Under the pieces are notes generated by a model. It searched no databases, was not told the origin of the DNA, and saw only the letters and a list, made by a program, of their open reading frames with translations. 64,000 bases of DNA, taken from Amphiura filiformis. Its lineage: Eukaryota > Echinodermata > Ophiuroidea > Amphilepidida > Amphiuridae. The translations under genes were made by a program, and so were the position numbers. Within the stretch, counting starts at the first letter, position 1, and the number at the start of each line of letters is the position of its first letter. Below are positions 31,001-41,900 of this stretch, in pieces. The stretch spans positions 60,615,776 to 60,679,775 of the forward strand of contig NC_092642.1 of the NCBI RefSeq assembly GCF_039555335.1, in the 5' to 3' direction.

Positions 31001-34000
31001 TTTGTAAGATTTTATGGCCAATTACTTTACAAAACTTTGTAATATTTTATGGCCAATTACTTTACAAGACTTTGTAAGATTTTGTAAGATTTTATGGCTG
31101 ATCACTTTACAAAACTTGGTAAGATTTTGTAAGATTTTATGGCCAATCACTTTATAAAACTTTGTAAGATTTTATGGCCAAACACTCTACAACGCTTTGT
31201 AAGATTTTGTAAGATTTTATGGTCAATCACTTTACAACACTTTGTAAGATTTTATGGCCAATCACTTTACAACACTTTGTAAGATTTTGTAAGATTTTAT
31301 GGCCAATCACTTTACAACACTTTGTAAGATTTTATGGCCAAACACGTTTCAAAACTTTGTAAGATTTTGTAAGATTTTATGGCCAATCACTTTACAAGAT
31401 TTTGTAAAATTTTATGGCCAATCACTTTACAACACTTGGAATGTATGGATTTCAACTGGAATAGCACATTATTCCCCAACAATATTGTTGTTGGGCAGGA
31501 AAAACCTCCTATGTGTCATTGGCCCCTGAACATGTTTACAGCAAAACCTCCTATGTAACCTCTTTCAGTTTTGTTTTAAACATGTTCAAGGGCCACAAGT
31601 ACATAGGAGGTTTTTCCTGCCCAACGGCTTTATGTACCTTCAATACCAACAGCTTTGAGATATCACCATCTTCATCTTCATATTCCAGCTTAAAAAGGAC
31701 AAGTTCATCTAACGCAGTAGCTGGTTCACCTAAAACAAAACAACAAAAATTATGACCCAATTAGATCCACACAGATCAATATCCCCGGTGTTGTCACTGC
31801 CTATGCAAAGGCGTAACGCATGATCGCTCCAAAAGTCAAAAATACAACCCCCTATTTTGCACGGTTTCATGAACATTTTCAGCATTTGTTACCCTATTTA
31901 ATTACACAAAAACGGGTATAAATTAGCCTTGAAAATTACCCCTATTTTTTGCATTTCAAGTACACTTTTACAAAAGCACCCCTTTTTTAACATTTCAAGA
32001 ACACACACCAAAGAACACAGCGGCTAAACTGGGAAGTCCCTAGTGATGTAATCGGTGTAAACAAACCCCAGAAATAAACTGAGTGAGTTGCTGAATATTA
32101 GGAAGGCACAAAAGTTTCACAAAACTTGAAATCCGGAAGTAAATTGAGCAAGAAATGTTAAGATTTCTTGGGATTTCAACATTCTCAGTTTCACAAAAAT
32201 ATACTCTTATTTTTTAATTTCGAGTACACCATTGTCAAAAACAACCCTATTTTCTAAAACATAAAATGTTCGCGAACATAGTTTAAAAGTAACCCCTTTT
32301 TTCTCGAAATTGGGAACGATCATGCGTACACATAGTCAATGTTAAGTGATAACACCGGGCCAATATCTATTTATAGTGCTATTGACAAGGCCTTTCAAAT
32401 TGTTTGTCAACAATTTTCACAGGGGCTAAAGTGAATTATTATGAGGGGTCAACAATCTGACAAATTTGCCCACAGTAGTGAAATTTTCAATGAATTTTGG
32501 TTCAGATGGGAGACACAGAAGCTCGGGGTACTCAAGTTTGGTTTTGGTAGGGACGTGCCGCTGAGATTTTGGAAGTAGACCCATAAATATACCAATTTTG
32601 CAAGAAATTTGCACCCATTGATATACCAAAAGTCAAAATTTTCGGCCGAATTTACCCAAAATTGTCTTAGTTTTTACAAATTTTCCCAAAATTTTGGGAA
32701 AATTTTGAAAAAGGACCCATTCATATACCAAAATAGGCTTTGAAAAAGGGGTCATTGATATACCAGAAGGCTGAAAATGCTACCCATGTTTATGTGCACG
32801 TCCCGTATGGTCATTTGTACTGAGTACCCCCGGCACAGAAGGGGTCATAGAGTCCAAGGTTTGGGGATGGTCATTTTCCATACATATTCTGGAGTAGTTA
32901 CTACACAGGTACATTATTTTGAGACCTGATGAAGACCATTGGCTAGTGGCGTAGGGAGGAAGCTACCCCCCATTGGACATCTTGCCCCACATCTTAATAC
33001 TACCCCCCTTGGGATGCTGACCACTTTGATATTATAGATTTTAGACCTTTTTTGCCTAATTTTGTCAAATCCCCCCTCCCCCCACCTTGAAAGTCACCCT
33101 GCAACCATCTGCCCACCCCCTTGGAAGAATACAGGCTACGCACCTGTGGCTACATGTACTTACTGTTCTGATCAAGTTTCTTACTAGGTCCTGTAGCAGG
33201 TTCATTCGTTGGAGGCATGTACGATTCATATCTGGTTTTCTTGGCCTGGTTGGTGCTGGTGTCCGCCGCGGTGGCCTCTGATTTTGCTTGGCATGTCTTA
33301 CTTCTTTATCATAATCATCCCTGAGGAATAATTATACAAATTTATTGCCATGATGCCATACATACACAAGGGCAGTGGTATAGACAAGGGGCCAGCAATT
33401 AGTTGCCAAGGCTTTCTATAGTTTTTTGAAGGTTTCAAATACAAAAAAAGGGGGTTTAAAAATTTTGCAAAACAAATTTTCTTTCTGGTTTAGTATGCAC
33501 AATAATGAATTATTTTCAGATTTTGCAAACAAATCATAACGCGGGCGGGGGACGCTAAACTCAATATTGAGTTTCAAGGGCCTTATAATATTAAACATTA
33601 TTAACATTTAACAAACCCTGACTTTAGCTTTGTGCTGTAGTTTTGACAAAACTAGAGTTTGAATAAAACGTTGGAGCCGTCATTTAATTATTATTACGAT
33701 GGCAATATGTGACACGATCAAGGGAAATGAGTCGGATGTCGCTAATATTGACTTTGAGATATTGGCAAAGGAAGTGTTAAAATTCTTTTGTTTTATATTG
33801 TTTTCAGCGATTGATAAATTGACGTAACTTCACAAAGAAAAGTCGTATCAACATGGGGTTTTCAATTTCTGAAAGCTCTAAATGTCCTCTTTAGAAACAT
33901 GTGTAAATCTCATTTTCGACCTGGGCCGACATGCGACTCAGTCATTCCCCTTGATCATGTCACATATTAGTCAAACGCTGTACACGATGTTCATAACACA

Positions 34001-35484
34001 GTACGTACATGGCATGCGGGACAGTCATACACACATCAAAGGATCGTACCTTAGCACGACCAATAGAGAGACCCACATTGGCACAGTTGTAGTAGGTTAC
34101 TAACTACAAATTTTGAAAGTTTGAGGCCTTGTTCTGAAGTTGCAGAACCTTCTGTGCAAGTGAATCCGGGATTAATATTGCATTAGTAATCCAGTAAAAT
34201 ATAAATATTGACCTTTATGACCTGCAGAAAGCTAAATCTTGGTCAACGATCCAGTTACCACCATAGGAATTGCTTTATTCCATGTGGTAGTACTAACTGG
34301 ATCGCTGACCAAGATTCTGCTCGCTGTGTATGACCCATCCATACATTCATACATCATGTGACATTGCTTACCTATGCAGGCCTAGAAATCTGTGGCAGTG
34401 CGGGCGAATCCATTTGGATCCTTTGCAAGAGAATTTTGCGAGAATCCTTGTTTCGCACAAATCTACATTATTATTGTACAAATTATTAATGATTTAAGTA
34501 AATTATACCATAATTCGCCATTTTGGGGGCTCGGTAGTTAAAAAATGGTATAGTCAAACCGGTAGTCGAACTTGATACATATTTTTTTCTTTCTGTAAAC
34601 TGCCAATGCACTCATCCATATGGATTCGCTATTTCGCCCGGTTGATGTTTTACAAGAATCTTTGCGTGAATCGATTCGCGGATTCGCATCGCATTTCTGA
34701 GCCTGCCTATGTGTTTATATCATATTTTGAAGTGAAAAATGATTACCGGTACAAAATATGTGTAATTTGCAATAATTTGATTTGTAGAGCAAAGATTGGA
34801 TCAATTACAAATGGTGCAACTCTACTAGTCTTATTACAAGACTGTCCTACCTCAACCATTAACCCTAAACGCCGTAAACGAGGACTGGACTGAAGAAGTC
34901 TAGCAAGTTCAAGTTGCACCCTATTCGGTAATTGTACCCAAAGATTTCTTTGTTTCGAAGACGAAGGCTATGTACGGTACCGTTAACTACCGTATGAATG
35001 CACACTTAACTGCAGCGACACATACACAGCACTTCTTGGAACCCCTGATTGGAGCTATGAGTTTCATTTTCAATGGATTTGGATTCTTTGGAACTGGCAA
35101 TCATGGCAATGGCATTGCCATTGATTGGCGAGATCTGCGCTGGTAGTAAAAAACTCCCAATTTTCTTTGTTTTACCTCACTTGTTCGGCCCAAAATTAAA
35201 AGGGGACATATCTGACAGTAAACACTAACATTTTATGGAAAAGAAATACAAATCTATCTGTATAGAAATGTTATAATATGTCTTTACCAGTGTTTTGTTT
35301 TCATCAATTGCATGATTGCTGACTTTGTTTTGTATGACGGGCTGTCAATAAACTTAAAATGAGAAACCTAAGCTTACCTGTTAATTTGATTTTTCCTGAT
35401 ATGATGAACAAAGCCATGTGTCATATCTAAGCCAGGACCTGGAAAACCGTCATTAGAACCTGTTCCCTCGCATTCTTCTGCCAT
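25046..35484 (-). CDS. C2orf68: C2orf68 (UPF0561) homologue, four exons
   Basis: Exons: 35484-35378, 33320-33164, 31729-31638, 25162-25046, with GT-AG borders. Exon 1 contains LDMTHGFVHHIRKNQIN and exon 2 DDYDKEVRHAKQNQ then RRTPAPTRPRKPD, the two blocks that define the UPF0561 family (human C2orf68 has LDMNHGFVHHIRRNQIARDD and HTPAPTRPRKPD). Exon 3 gives LFKLEYEDEDGDISKLLVLK (human FCLEYEADSGEVTSVIVY), and exon 4 starts DDDPHEIAAEF and ends QEMKKRVK. The molecular function of the family is unknown. Oddity: right after RKPD the frame must shift by one base to read YESYMPPTNEPATGPSKKL and to meet exon 3 in phase; one T appears to be missing (GATATGA where GATTATGA would keep frame). Intron 3 is about 6.5 kb and holds the satellite array; the introns also hold several small transposons. 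Confidence 0.9.
25337..25719. mobile_element. MITE with 8-bp duplication in C2orf68 intron 3
   Basis: Imperfect inverted ends CCCGGGGGGATCACTC and CCCGCTGGGGCCACTC, with stronger pairing inward (GCATGCGTGACCAAA on both arms). It is flanked by GAGAATCC at 25329-25336 and 25720-25727. Size 383 bp. The 8-bp duplication suggests a hAT-type transposase. It lies about 20 bp from the start of the satellite array. Confidence 0.75.
25740..31437. repeat. GTAAGATTTT/GGCCAATCAC satellite array, 5.7 kb
   Basis: A tandem array of well over 100 monomers. The basic unit is about 35 bp (TTTGTAAGATTTTATGG followed by CCAATCACTTTACAACAC); many units carry a second GTAAGATTTT and are about 46 bp. Variants (TGGCAAATC, TTGCCAATCACTTTTCAAC, AAGCCCAATC) recur in blocks, giving a higher-order period of roughly 770-800 bp: near-identical stretches start at about 28976, 29755 and 30550. 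The left 300 bp is more diverged, and a non-satellite piece interrupts at about 26030-26175. The array fills most of intron 3 of the C2orf68 gene. Long open readings inside it are by-products of the repeat. Confidence 0.97.
26030..26175. repeat. Foreign segment inside the satellite array
   Basis: About 145 bp without satellite motifs, including GCGCACATCTCCACC, TGGCGCTCAAGGCGCG and then AT-rich sequence. It looks like the end of an interspersed repeat inserted into the array. Inverted ends or a duplication were not found. Confidence 0.5.
31490..31625. repeat. Perfect-armed hairpin 12 bp from the exon 3 donor
   Basis: The left arm GTTGGGCAGGAAAAACCTCC TATGT and the right arm, its complement, pair over 25 bp without mismatch, then again through GGCCC(C/T)TGAACATGTTT. 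Total 136 bp. The arm ends at 31625, and the C2orf68 exon 3 donor begins at 31637, so in the pre-mRNA this stem follows the 5' splice site almost at once. Confidence 0.8.
31784..32359. mobile_element. MITE with 8-bp duplication in C2orf68 intron 2
   Basis: Inverted ends CCCGGTGTTGTCACT and CCCGGTGTTATCACT, with further pairing at GCATGATCG near both ends. The flanks TCAATATC and CCAATATC are an 8-bp duplication with one change. Size 576 bp, non-coding. It resembles the element at 25337 in its end composition and inner CGCATG words. Confidence 0.75.
32522..32833. mobile_element. MITE with 8-bp duplication in C2orf68 intron 2
   Basis: Ends CTCGGGGTACTCAAG and, inverted, CCGGGGGTACTCAGT; both arms contain GGGACGTGC about 25 bases further in. 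It is flanked by an exact CACAGAAG duplication (32514-32521, 32834-32841). Size 312 bp. The interior repeats ATATACCAAAA-type words. Confidence 0.8.
32946..33147. mobile_element. Possible hAT-like MITE fragment
   Basis: AGTGGCGTAGG at the left and the complement of CAGGTGCGTAGCC at the right look like degraded hAT ends, and the flanks share TGGCTA. The interior is rich in C runs (CCCCCC). It ends about 17 bp from exon 2 of the C2orf68 gene. Confidence 0.35.
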
Positions 35485-36744
35485 TGACACCAGACTTGTA
35501 CAAATTTGTTTGGTTTTGCAAGACACTTTTCACTGCGACCAGTCAACATCAAAATCCTGATTTTCCTCTGCTACCAAATGAGGGCGCATTTGAACTTTTT
35601 TTCGGCGCCAGGCAGGGCAATGCACTTACACTTACACTTCAAATTTAGTACATGTAGGCATATTTATCAATATTTGATAAAGGAAGCTGTTGCATCAAAA
35701 TCTTGCAATTGTCGGAATTCTGAAATTTTGACAATTCCATGATTCTGACGCAGCCCGTAAAAAACTTGGAATTGTCAAAATTCTGGAACTTCCGACAGTC
35801 AGGTTTCTCAGCCCTAATCATAACTACCCTGTCCCGAACACTAACCCTAACACTAACCCTAATTTCGTGTATAATTACATGAAGGAGTAACCTAAGTTTT
35901 TGACAGGCTGCTTCGATCAAAACCCCGGAACTGTCGTAATTCTAGAATTTCGATAAAGGGTGCTGTCAAAATTTTATGGTGACGAAGGCCTAATTCCAGA
36001 ATTCTGACGTAGGCCAACCAAAGCCGAACAAGCTTCCTCATCTGAATTTTAGATAAGAGAGGAAGCTTCATGACAAACACATTAAGTGTTTAAAATGTAT
36101 ACCCAGTAGGCTATATAGGCCTGTCATAAAGTTAGACCCTCCCTCGGGTCCGTGGAGAACGACTGGTAATGTAGATTACATAGCATTAAAAATCAACCCA
36201 ATACACGGACCCTCCCAGTCTGTAGGCAATTTGACTTCCAGCTCCCACAAACTGCTGGAAGTTCACTTTTACGGATTTGGAGTCACGCAATCTTTCTATA
36301 TACCACGTCCATGTTTTCACTACATTAACGTTTGTGTAAGCGACTAAACAACGATATTGTATCCGACCAATCAACGCAGCTTGGCAGCGCGGGGATATTT
36401 GAAAAGGCTTCCCTAGCTAAATAATGTGCAAACATTTGCAAACCGCACGCGATAATGTACGCAATATGGACAATAGGCCTAAGTCCGAGTCGAGTGGTTG
36501 CCTTTTATTATTGCGCGTACCATGGGTCTATCAGACGCGTGCCACTTGAGCTCAATACCTCTCAGTTGTTGACAAGTGTCCCATCCGATCTTGCGTCACA
36601 TCCCGCGGCATAGCTTTGTGCTACCATATTTGAATTGAAACTGGGGCGGGGCTTTCGTAATTGACATCGGAATCACCGTGCTTCGTTGAACGAATATTTG
36701 GAAGTGAGATCTCTAAGTGAGATCTCTAACAGATTGGACCAGTC
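35485..36744. other. Intergenic region upstream of C2orf68
   Basis: It includes the presumed promoter of the minus-strand C2orf68 gene. A 35700-36010 stretch repeats AATTCTG/GACAATTCC words in both orientations, and 35838-35861 holds a short telomere-like series (three CCCTAA units broken by CACTAA). No gene is recognised. Confidence 0.4.
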
Positions 36745-37203
36745 TCGGAATCAGCGCTCAATGGACTTTCGCGTTCACTTATAATACGAGTATATTTCTA
36801 TATTGCTGCATGGTTGACTGTGGTGGGTGTAATTAGTGGCGTCGATTTGTGGATGAAGAGGAATGGGTTTTTGGCATTGAAGAAAATAAGGGGGGGGGAG
36901 TTGGCATTTTTTTTCATAGGGCATTACGTAATTATTTATTGTTACATTATCCAGAGATGGAACCGAACCGAGACGGGTCGGAATCAGCGCTCAATGGACT
37001 TTCGCGTTCACTTATAATACGAGTATATTTCTATATTGCTGCATGGTTGACTGTGGTGGGTGTAATTAGTGGCGTCGATTTGTGGATGAAGAGGAATAGG
37101 TTTTTGGCATTGAAGAAAATAAGGGGGGAGTTGGCATTTTTTTCATAGGGCATTACGTAATTATTTATTGTTACATTATCCAGAGATGGAACCGAACCGA
37201 GAC
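36745..37203. repeat. Two-copy tandem duplication, 233-bp period
   Basis: A block from TCGGAATCAGCGCTCAATGG to GATGGAACCGAACCGAGAC occurs at 36745 and again from 36978. The copies differ in a G run (eight against six) and one or two other sites. Both copies carry the same reading MKRN(G/R)FLALKKIRG, which looks incidental. Confidence 0.85.
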
Positions 37204-37538
37204 TGGGGGCCAGTCTATCATAAAGTAGGCCTTGACCAATTTTTGCCCAATCTTATTGTAATAAAAAGCCTAACAAAAATCATACAATTTTAAAAGTGAG
37301 TTCATCATGAGGACTTGAGGCCAAAAACGGAAAGTGTGAGGTTCAAATTTTTTTAGACTATAAACATATAAATAATATACATAATCATAAGAGTTCTTTT
37401 AAATTATATAAATTTGTAAGAGAACATGGATCACTTCCAAGACTTTTTGTGGTACTCTAGGGGGTTTATCCCTCAGAATCTCACATTAAAAAAAAGGGGG
37501 ACCTCCTCCTTTCCTCGAGCACTGCTGCACCGTTAGAA

Positions 37539-38410
37539 CACTGTTTAAAATTTTGCTGTTTAAAAGAATGTTGTTCAGAAAAGTAAACAGAGTTGTTCAA
37601 AATCAAAAAATTGGAGCTTGATTGTTTTAAACAACAACAAATGAAAAGGCAAAATAATCAATTTAAACAGAGTTGTTTAAAAAATGCTAATTTACCGCCA
37701 AATCGGCATTTTAAACATCGAGTTGTTTAATATTATTTGCATAATCCAAGATGGCCGTATTGACAAGCATGCATGTGTGGAGAGAAGCGAAGGAATTTTA
37801 TTGAACTTTATACAGCAAGTGTACAAGTTTTAGGCCTGTATCGCTCTCTATTTATGTAAATGTTTGATGTGCACAAACTGGAAGCAATTTTGTGATCCAC
37901 ATGTGGTTAAAAAAATTGATACTATGCCTGTAAGCTTACTGTGTTGTAAGATACAGTATGCTTGTACAGGTAAGCTTATAGTTAACATCAGCAATATTTT
38001 GCTCAGTTTTTTTACCACACAGATCACAAAATCACATTCAGTTTTAGCAGCAGCATGTATACATAGAATAGCGAACGATTTCAATGTAAAACGTGTACAC
38101 ATACAAGTAAAATGTTTGATAAAACGTAAACAACATTCAGTGAATAAAAACATATTTTTAAACAACCTTCTTTAAACAACCGTTTACAATTTAAACACTG
38201 TTGTTTAATCTAGGCTTACACTACTAAGTTGTTTAATTATACCACTAAACAACAGTTGTTTAAATCTTGGTCAACATTTTAAACAACAAACTGTTTAATA
38301 ATTAAACAATTTTGAGTTGTTTAATTTTTAAACAACTATTGAGCGATTCACCTGGTAACTTGTGGTTGTTTAAAATTTTAAACAACTTGTTTAATTTTAT
38401 TTTAACAGTG
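37539..38410. mobile_element. CACTG-ended element with GTTGTTTAAA subterminal arrays
   Basis: The left edge reads CACTGTTTAAAATTTT; the right edge is the complement of CACTGTTAAAATAAAATTAA. Both flanks of the interior contain many copies of GTTGTTTAAA or its complement (at least ten in 38175-38400, several in 37540-37730). CACTR ends plus arrays of short subterminal motifs in both orientations are typical of CACTA/EnSpm elements. No clear 2-3 bp duplication and no transposase were seen, so the assignment is tentative. Confidence 0.5.
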
Positions 38411-38951
38411 TGGAAAAGACCGAAAAACTACCGAAAGCCTCCCTCCCTCTCTCCCTCATCAAGTCAATCCTCTGGACGAGAACCAAAACATTAAGTTTTA
38501 TACGGCCTAAACCACCAATTTTCAAAAGTCTTCCATCCAGTAAAGTCTATGGTAATAATGATATTCTGTGCATGCAAACCGTGATGTTTGGGCAACTGTG
38601 ACCGGCCGAGTGGATCACATAATTATTTTGCGTACCGGGTACTGCCTGGGCTGGCCACATGCATGGGGTCATTGACCGGCAGCGGACACAACTCCGAGGA
38701 ACGCAGTAATTACGTTTCGCGTATTACGCGTATACATACGCACTGCGTCGTTTGCATATGTATGAGTTTAGCGCGGCGCGTATACGCGCGACCAAGGAAA
38801 CGGCATCTCAGATCAAACAAAACAAATCTTCTCAACTTCTCTCGCAAACAGACAAGACGAAACCTCTTTAAATTACTGCAAATGTTTGCAACTTAAACTA
38901 TTTTTTGAAGATCTTTAAAGTCGGGATTTATCCCGTCAACATCTTCGCATC
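38411..38951 (+). promoter_or_regulatory. Probable promoter and 5' UTR of the ADP/ATP carrier gene
   Basis: The 540 bases before the ATG become CpG-rich at about 38640-38800, with CG words such as CGCGTATTACGCGTATAC and GCGCGGCGCGTATACGCGCG, in contrast to the AT-rich surroundings. This is the only such patch next to the gene and probably marks the promoter. No TATA box is assigned. Confidence 0.4.
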
Positions 38952-41900
38952 ATGGGGAGCGAGAAGAAAGTTAAGAAATTCGATTTGGTGTCATTTATGA
39001 AGGATTTGGCTGCGGGAGGTACCGCCGCTGCGATATCGAAAACTGCTGTAGCCCCCATTGAACGTGTGAAACTTCTACTTCAGGTGAGATAAAATTATAA
39101 ATTCAACTTTGAGATTAATCATAACGAAACGATCCTGACTTATAGACCCGAGCTTTAAGGACTAAATTTTTACTTTTACATCAAGGTTTTGTTTTGTATC
39201 ATGGATGGTTAAAAAGTTGCCAAACACGCCTTTGCTTTGTGGGCGATCTTTTCCTTTCGACCACCCTCGCTATTTATAAGGACTAAATTATTACTTTTGT
39301 TTGCATCACCGGTTTTGCATTCAGCTCTTTCATGCTTTTACGTCAAAAATTGCGATAAAAATATGGATTTTGGAACAAAATAAGGCCTAATATAATTATA
39401 TAACCGACTATGCGACAAAACAAGAACATGTGATGCGAAAGTTTAATTTGATAAATTCGTAATTTTAACCTTATATAGCTCGGTGGTCTAAAAGAAAAGA
39501 TCTTTGGTGTCAAGTTTATTTATTGGAAGGAGGACAGGGCTCCGATAAATGAGAAAAATTATGGGGTAAATTTGGTAAAAAAACAAGGTCAAAACATCTT
39601 TTTGAAAACAAGTGAAAATTACCATTTTTCTAGGGAGGTTTTGTCTCGAAAAATAATTTTAAAATAATCGTAAAGGCAAGAAACGTACCTTTATTAAATA
39701 GTATCACTTCCGTCACATGAAAAGATGATCAGATGAGTGAAAATTTGCGAAAAATATGAGAAATATGGGAATGTTCTCAAAAAAGTAGATCATGTTTTTT
39801 GAGAAATTCGCCAGTTGAATAAATGCAGAATTAGGGCCTACGTCACGCAGTAAAATGATGTCAAAAAACGCTTGAAAATGCATTAGCTTCGGAGCTGGCA
39901 TCACCAGTTTTGAATCAAGCTCCTTTTAAGGGCTGGGGTATGAACGTTTGGACAGTATTTATTTTGGGACATTAGAGCACATCAGACATATCGAATTGCA
40001 TTCTGAATATGAAGAATGTCATTCTGATATCAAATAATTTTGATTTTTGAAATTCGCAATTTAATACACATTTTATGGCAAATCATTAAAATTGATATTT
40101 TTGATATTTAACAGTACTTGAAGTAAACTTTATAAATCTGATGATTTATACTTAAAGTGTATGTAGGTGGGATGAAAAGCCGACGATCAATTGAAAATTT
40201 TGACCTTTCGTATTGAAGATATGGTTTTTTTTCCCAAAACACCAAAAAAAAATTAGGTCTTTTGGGGAAAAAATCCATATCTTCAATATGAAAGGTCAAT
40301 ATTTTCAATTGACCGTCGGCTTTTCCTCCCTGCTACATACACTTTAAGAATATGTCATTAGATTTATATAATTTACTTCGAGGACTGTTATATATCAAAA
40401 ATTTGAAAAATATCAAATTTTTATAATTTGTCGTAAAATTTGTATTATATTGTGATTTTCAAAAAATGAAAATTATTTGATATCAGAAAGACATGCTTCG
40501 TATTCTGAATGCAATTCGATAGGTCTGAGGTGCTCTCATGTCCCACAAAAAATACTGTCGAAACGCAATAAACGCTCATTTTAGATCCCTTAATTTGATG
40601 CCAAAAATAGCTAAAAAACGTAAATTTTGGAACAAAATAAAGCTTGTCCGACGAAATAAAGATATGTTTGTACAAAATAAAATAAATGAGCAAATTTATT
40701 AATTTTATTTCGTTATTACCAAACCTGATGAACCTGTTTCAAAAAAAGTATGTTTGTACAGCTGAAAACAAGTTTAACCTTGTTGAGAAAGATGGTTTAA
40801 TGGCAATATGTACCCGATCTATGTACGAATAAATCAGAGCTGAAAGTGAAAGCATCTCGGAGCCTGCTTCTGGACAAGATTTAGCGACTTCCTTTTATTT
40901 ATATACTAGCGGGATACCCGCGCTTCGCGCGGGTCCCCCCTAGATGAGTAAATGGGAGCGATCACTAAAACAGGAGGAATTACTGAAAAGTAGAATCATT
41001 GAAATTTTATTTTATTAAACATGCCCCTTCTGGCAGTTCCATTTAGCTTCTTTCTTCCTTTTCAGTTTCTTCTACATGGGCCTAGTTTGCTCCCATTTTA
41101 AAAAATTGCTATTTAGTTTGTGATTTTCCGTTTCCATGTTATTTATTTATTTAGGCCTAACCGAATTCCCATTATGTTCCAAATCTGTCCTTTCTTACGT
41201 TTCCCTATTAGCTTCTTTTTTATGCTGCTCAGCTTGTGATTTCCCGTTTCCATGTTATTTATTTAATTCTGTTCTCATTATTTTAGCTTCTTTTTTCTTA
41301 TATTTCCTGATTAATTTTAATCTAATTTTAGCTTTTTTTTTTTTTTCGTTTGCTGATTAGTTTCTTTCTTTCCTTCTTTATTTTGCTCCCGTTTCATTTA
41401 GTTACTGTAACCTTCTTCTACATAGATCTATTTTGTTCCAATAAATATATGCTGTTATTTTCCGTTTCCATGTTATTTATTTATTGATGTTATTTATTAT
41501 TATTTATTATTTTATAAATCTACCCTTTCTTACGTTTGTCCTTTTAGCTTGACAATATGTACCTGATCAATAAACCACTAAATCAAAGTCGAAAGTCACG
41601 GCAATTCGGAGAACACTCGCGCACAAGATGGGCAATCTTCCTTTTATTTATATAGATGTTATTTATTATTATTTATTATTTTATAAATCTACCCTTTCTT
41701 ACGTTTGTCCTTTTAGCTTTGGCTTTTTTTTTTACATAGGCCTATTTTGTTCCCAGTTTTCATATTTCCTGCTTAGCGTGTGATTTCCCATTTGCATTTA
41801 TGTTCTCATTATTTTAGCTTCCTTTTTTCATGAATTATTTTTCTCTGGCACGGAAAGTTGGCCTATGCATATATATGCGCGTCACATCCCTTGTACGCCA

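Noticed and set aside
25740-31437. Possible CRISPR-like array
   Set aside because: Units are contiguous without unique spacers and the genome is eukaryotic; it is a satellite.
27056-31529. Several open readings in the satellite array beginning MANHFTT and repeating CKILWPITLQ-type segments
   Set aside because: They follow from a repeat unit lacking stops in that frame. Frames change between units of about 35 and 46 bp, there is no start context, splice logic or domain, and the reverse strand is open as well.
35838-35861. Interstitial telomere array
   Set aside because: Only three CCCTAA units interrupted by CACTAA; too short to be more than chance or a scar.
37848-38175. Readings of over 100 codons on both strands at the same place
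   Set aside because: They lie within the centre of the CACTG-ended element, which is partly palindromic; neither resembles a protein.
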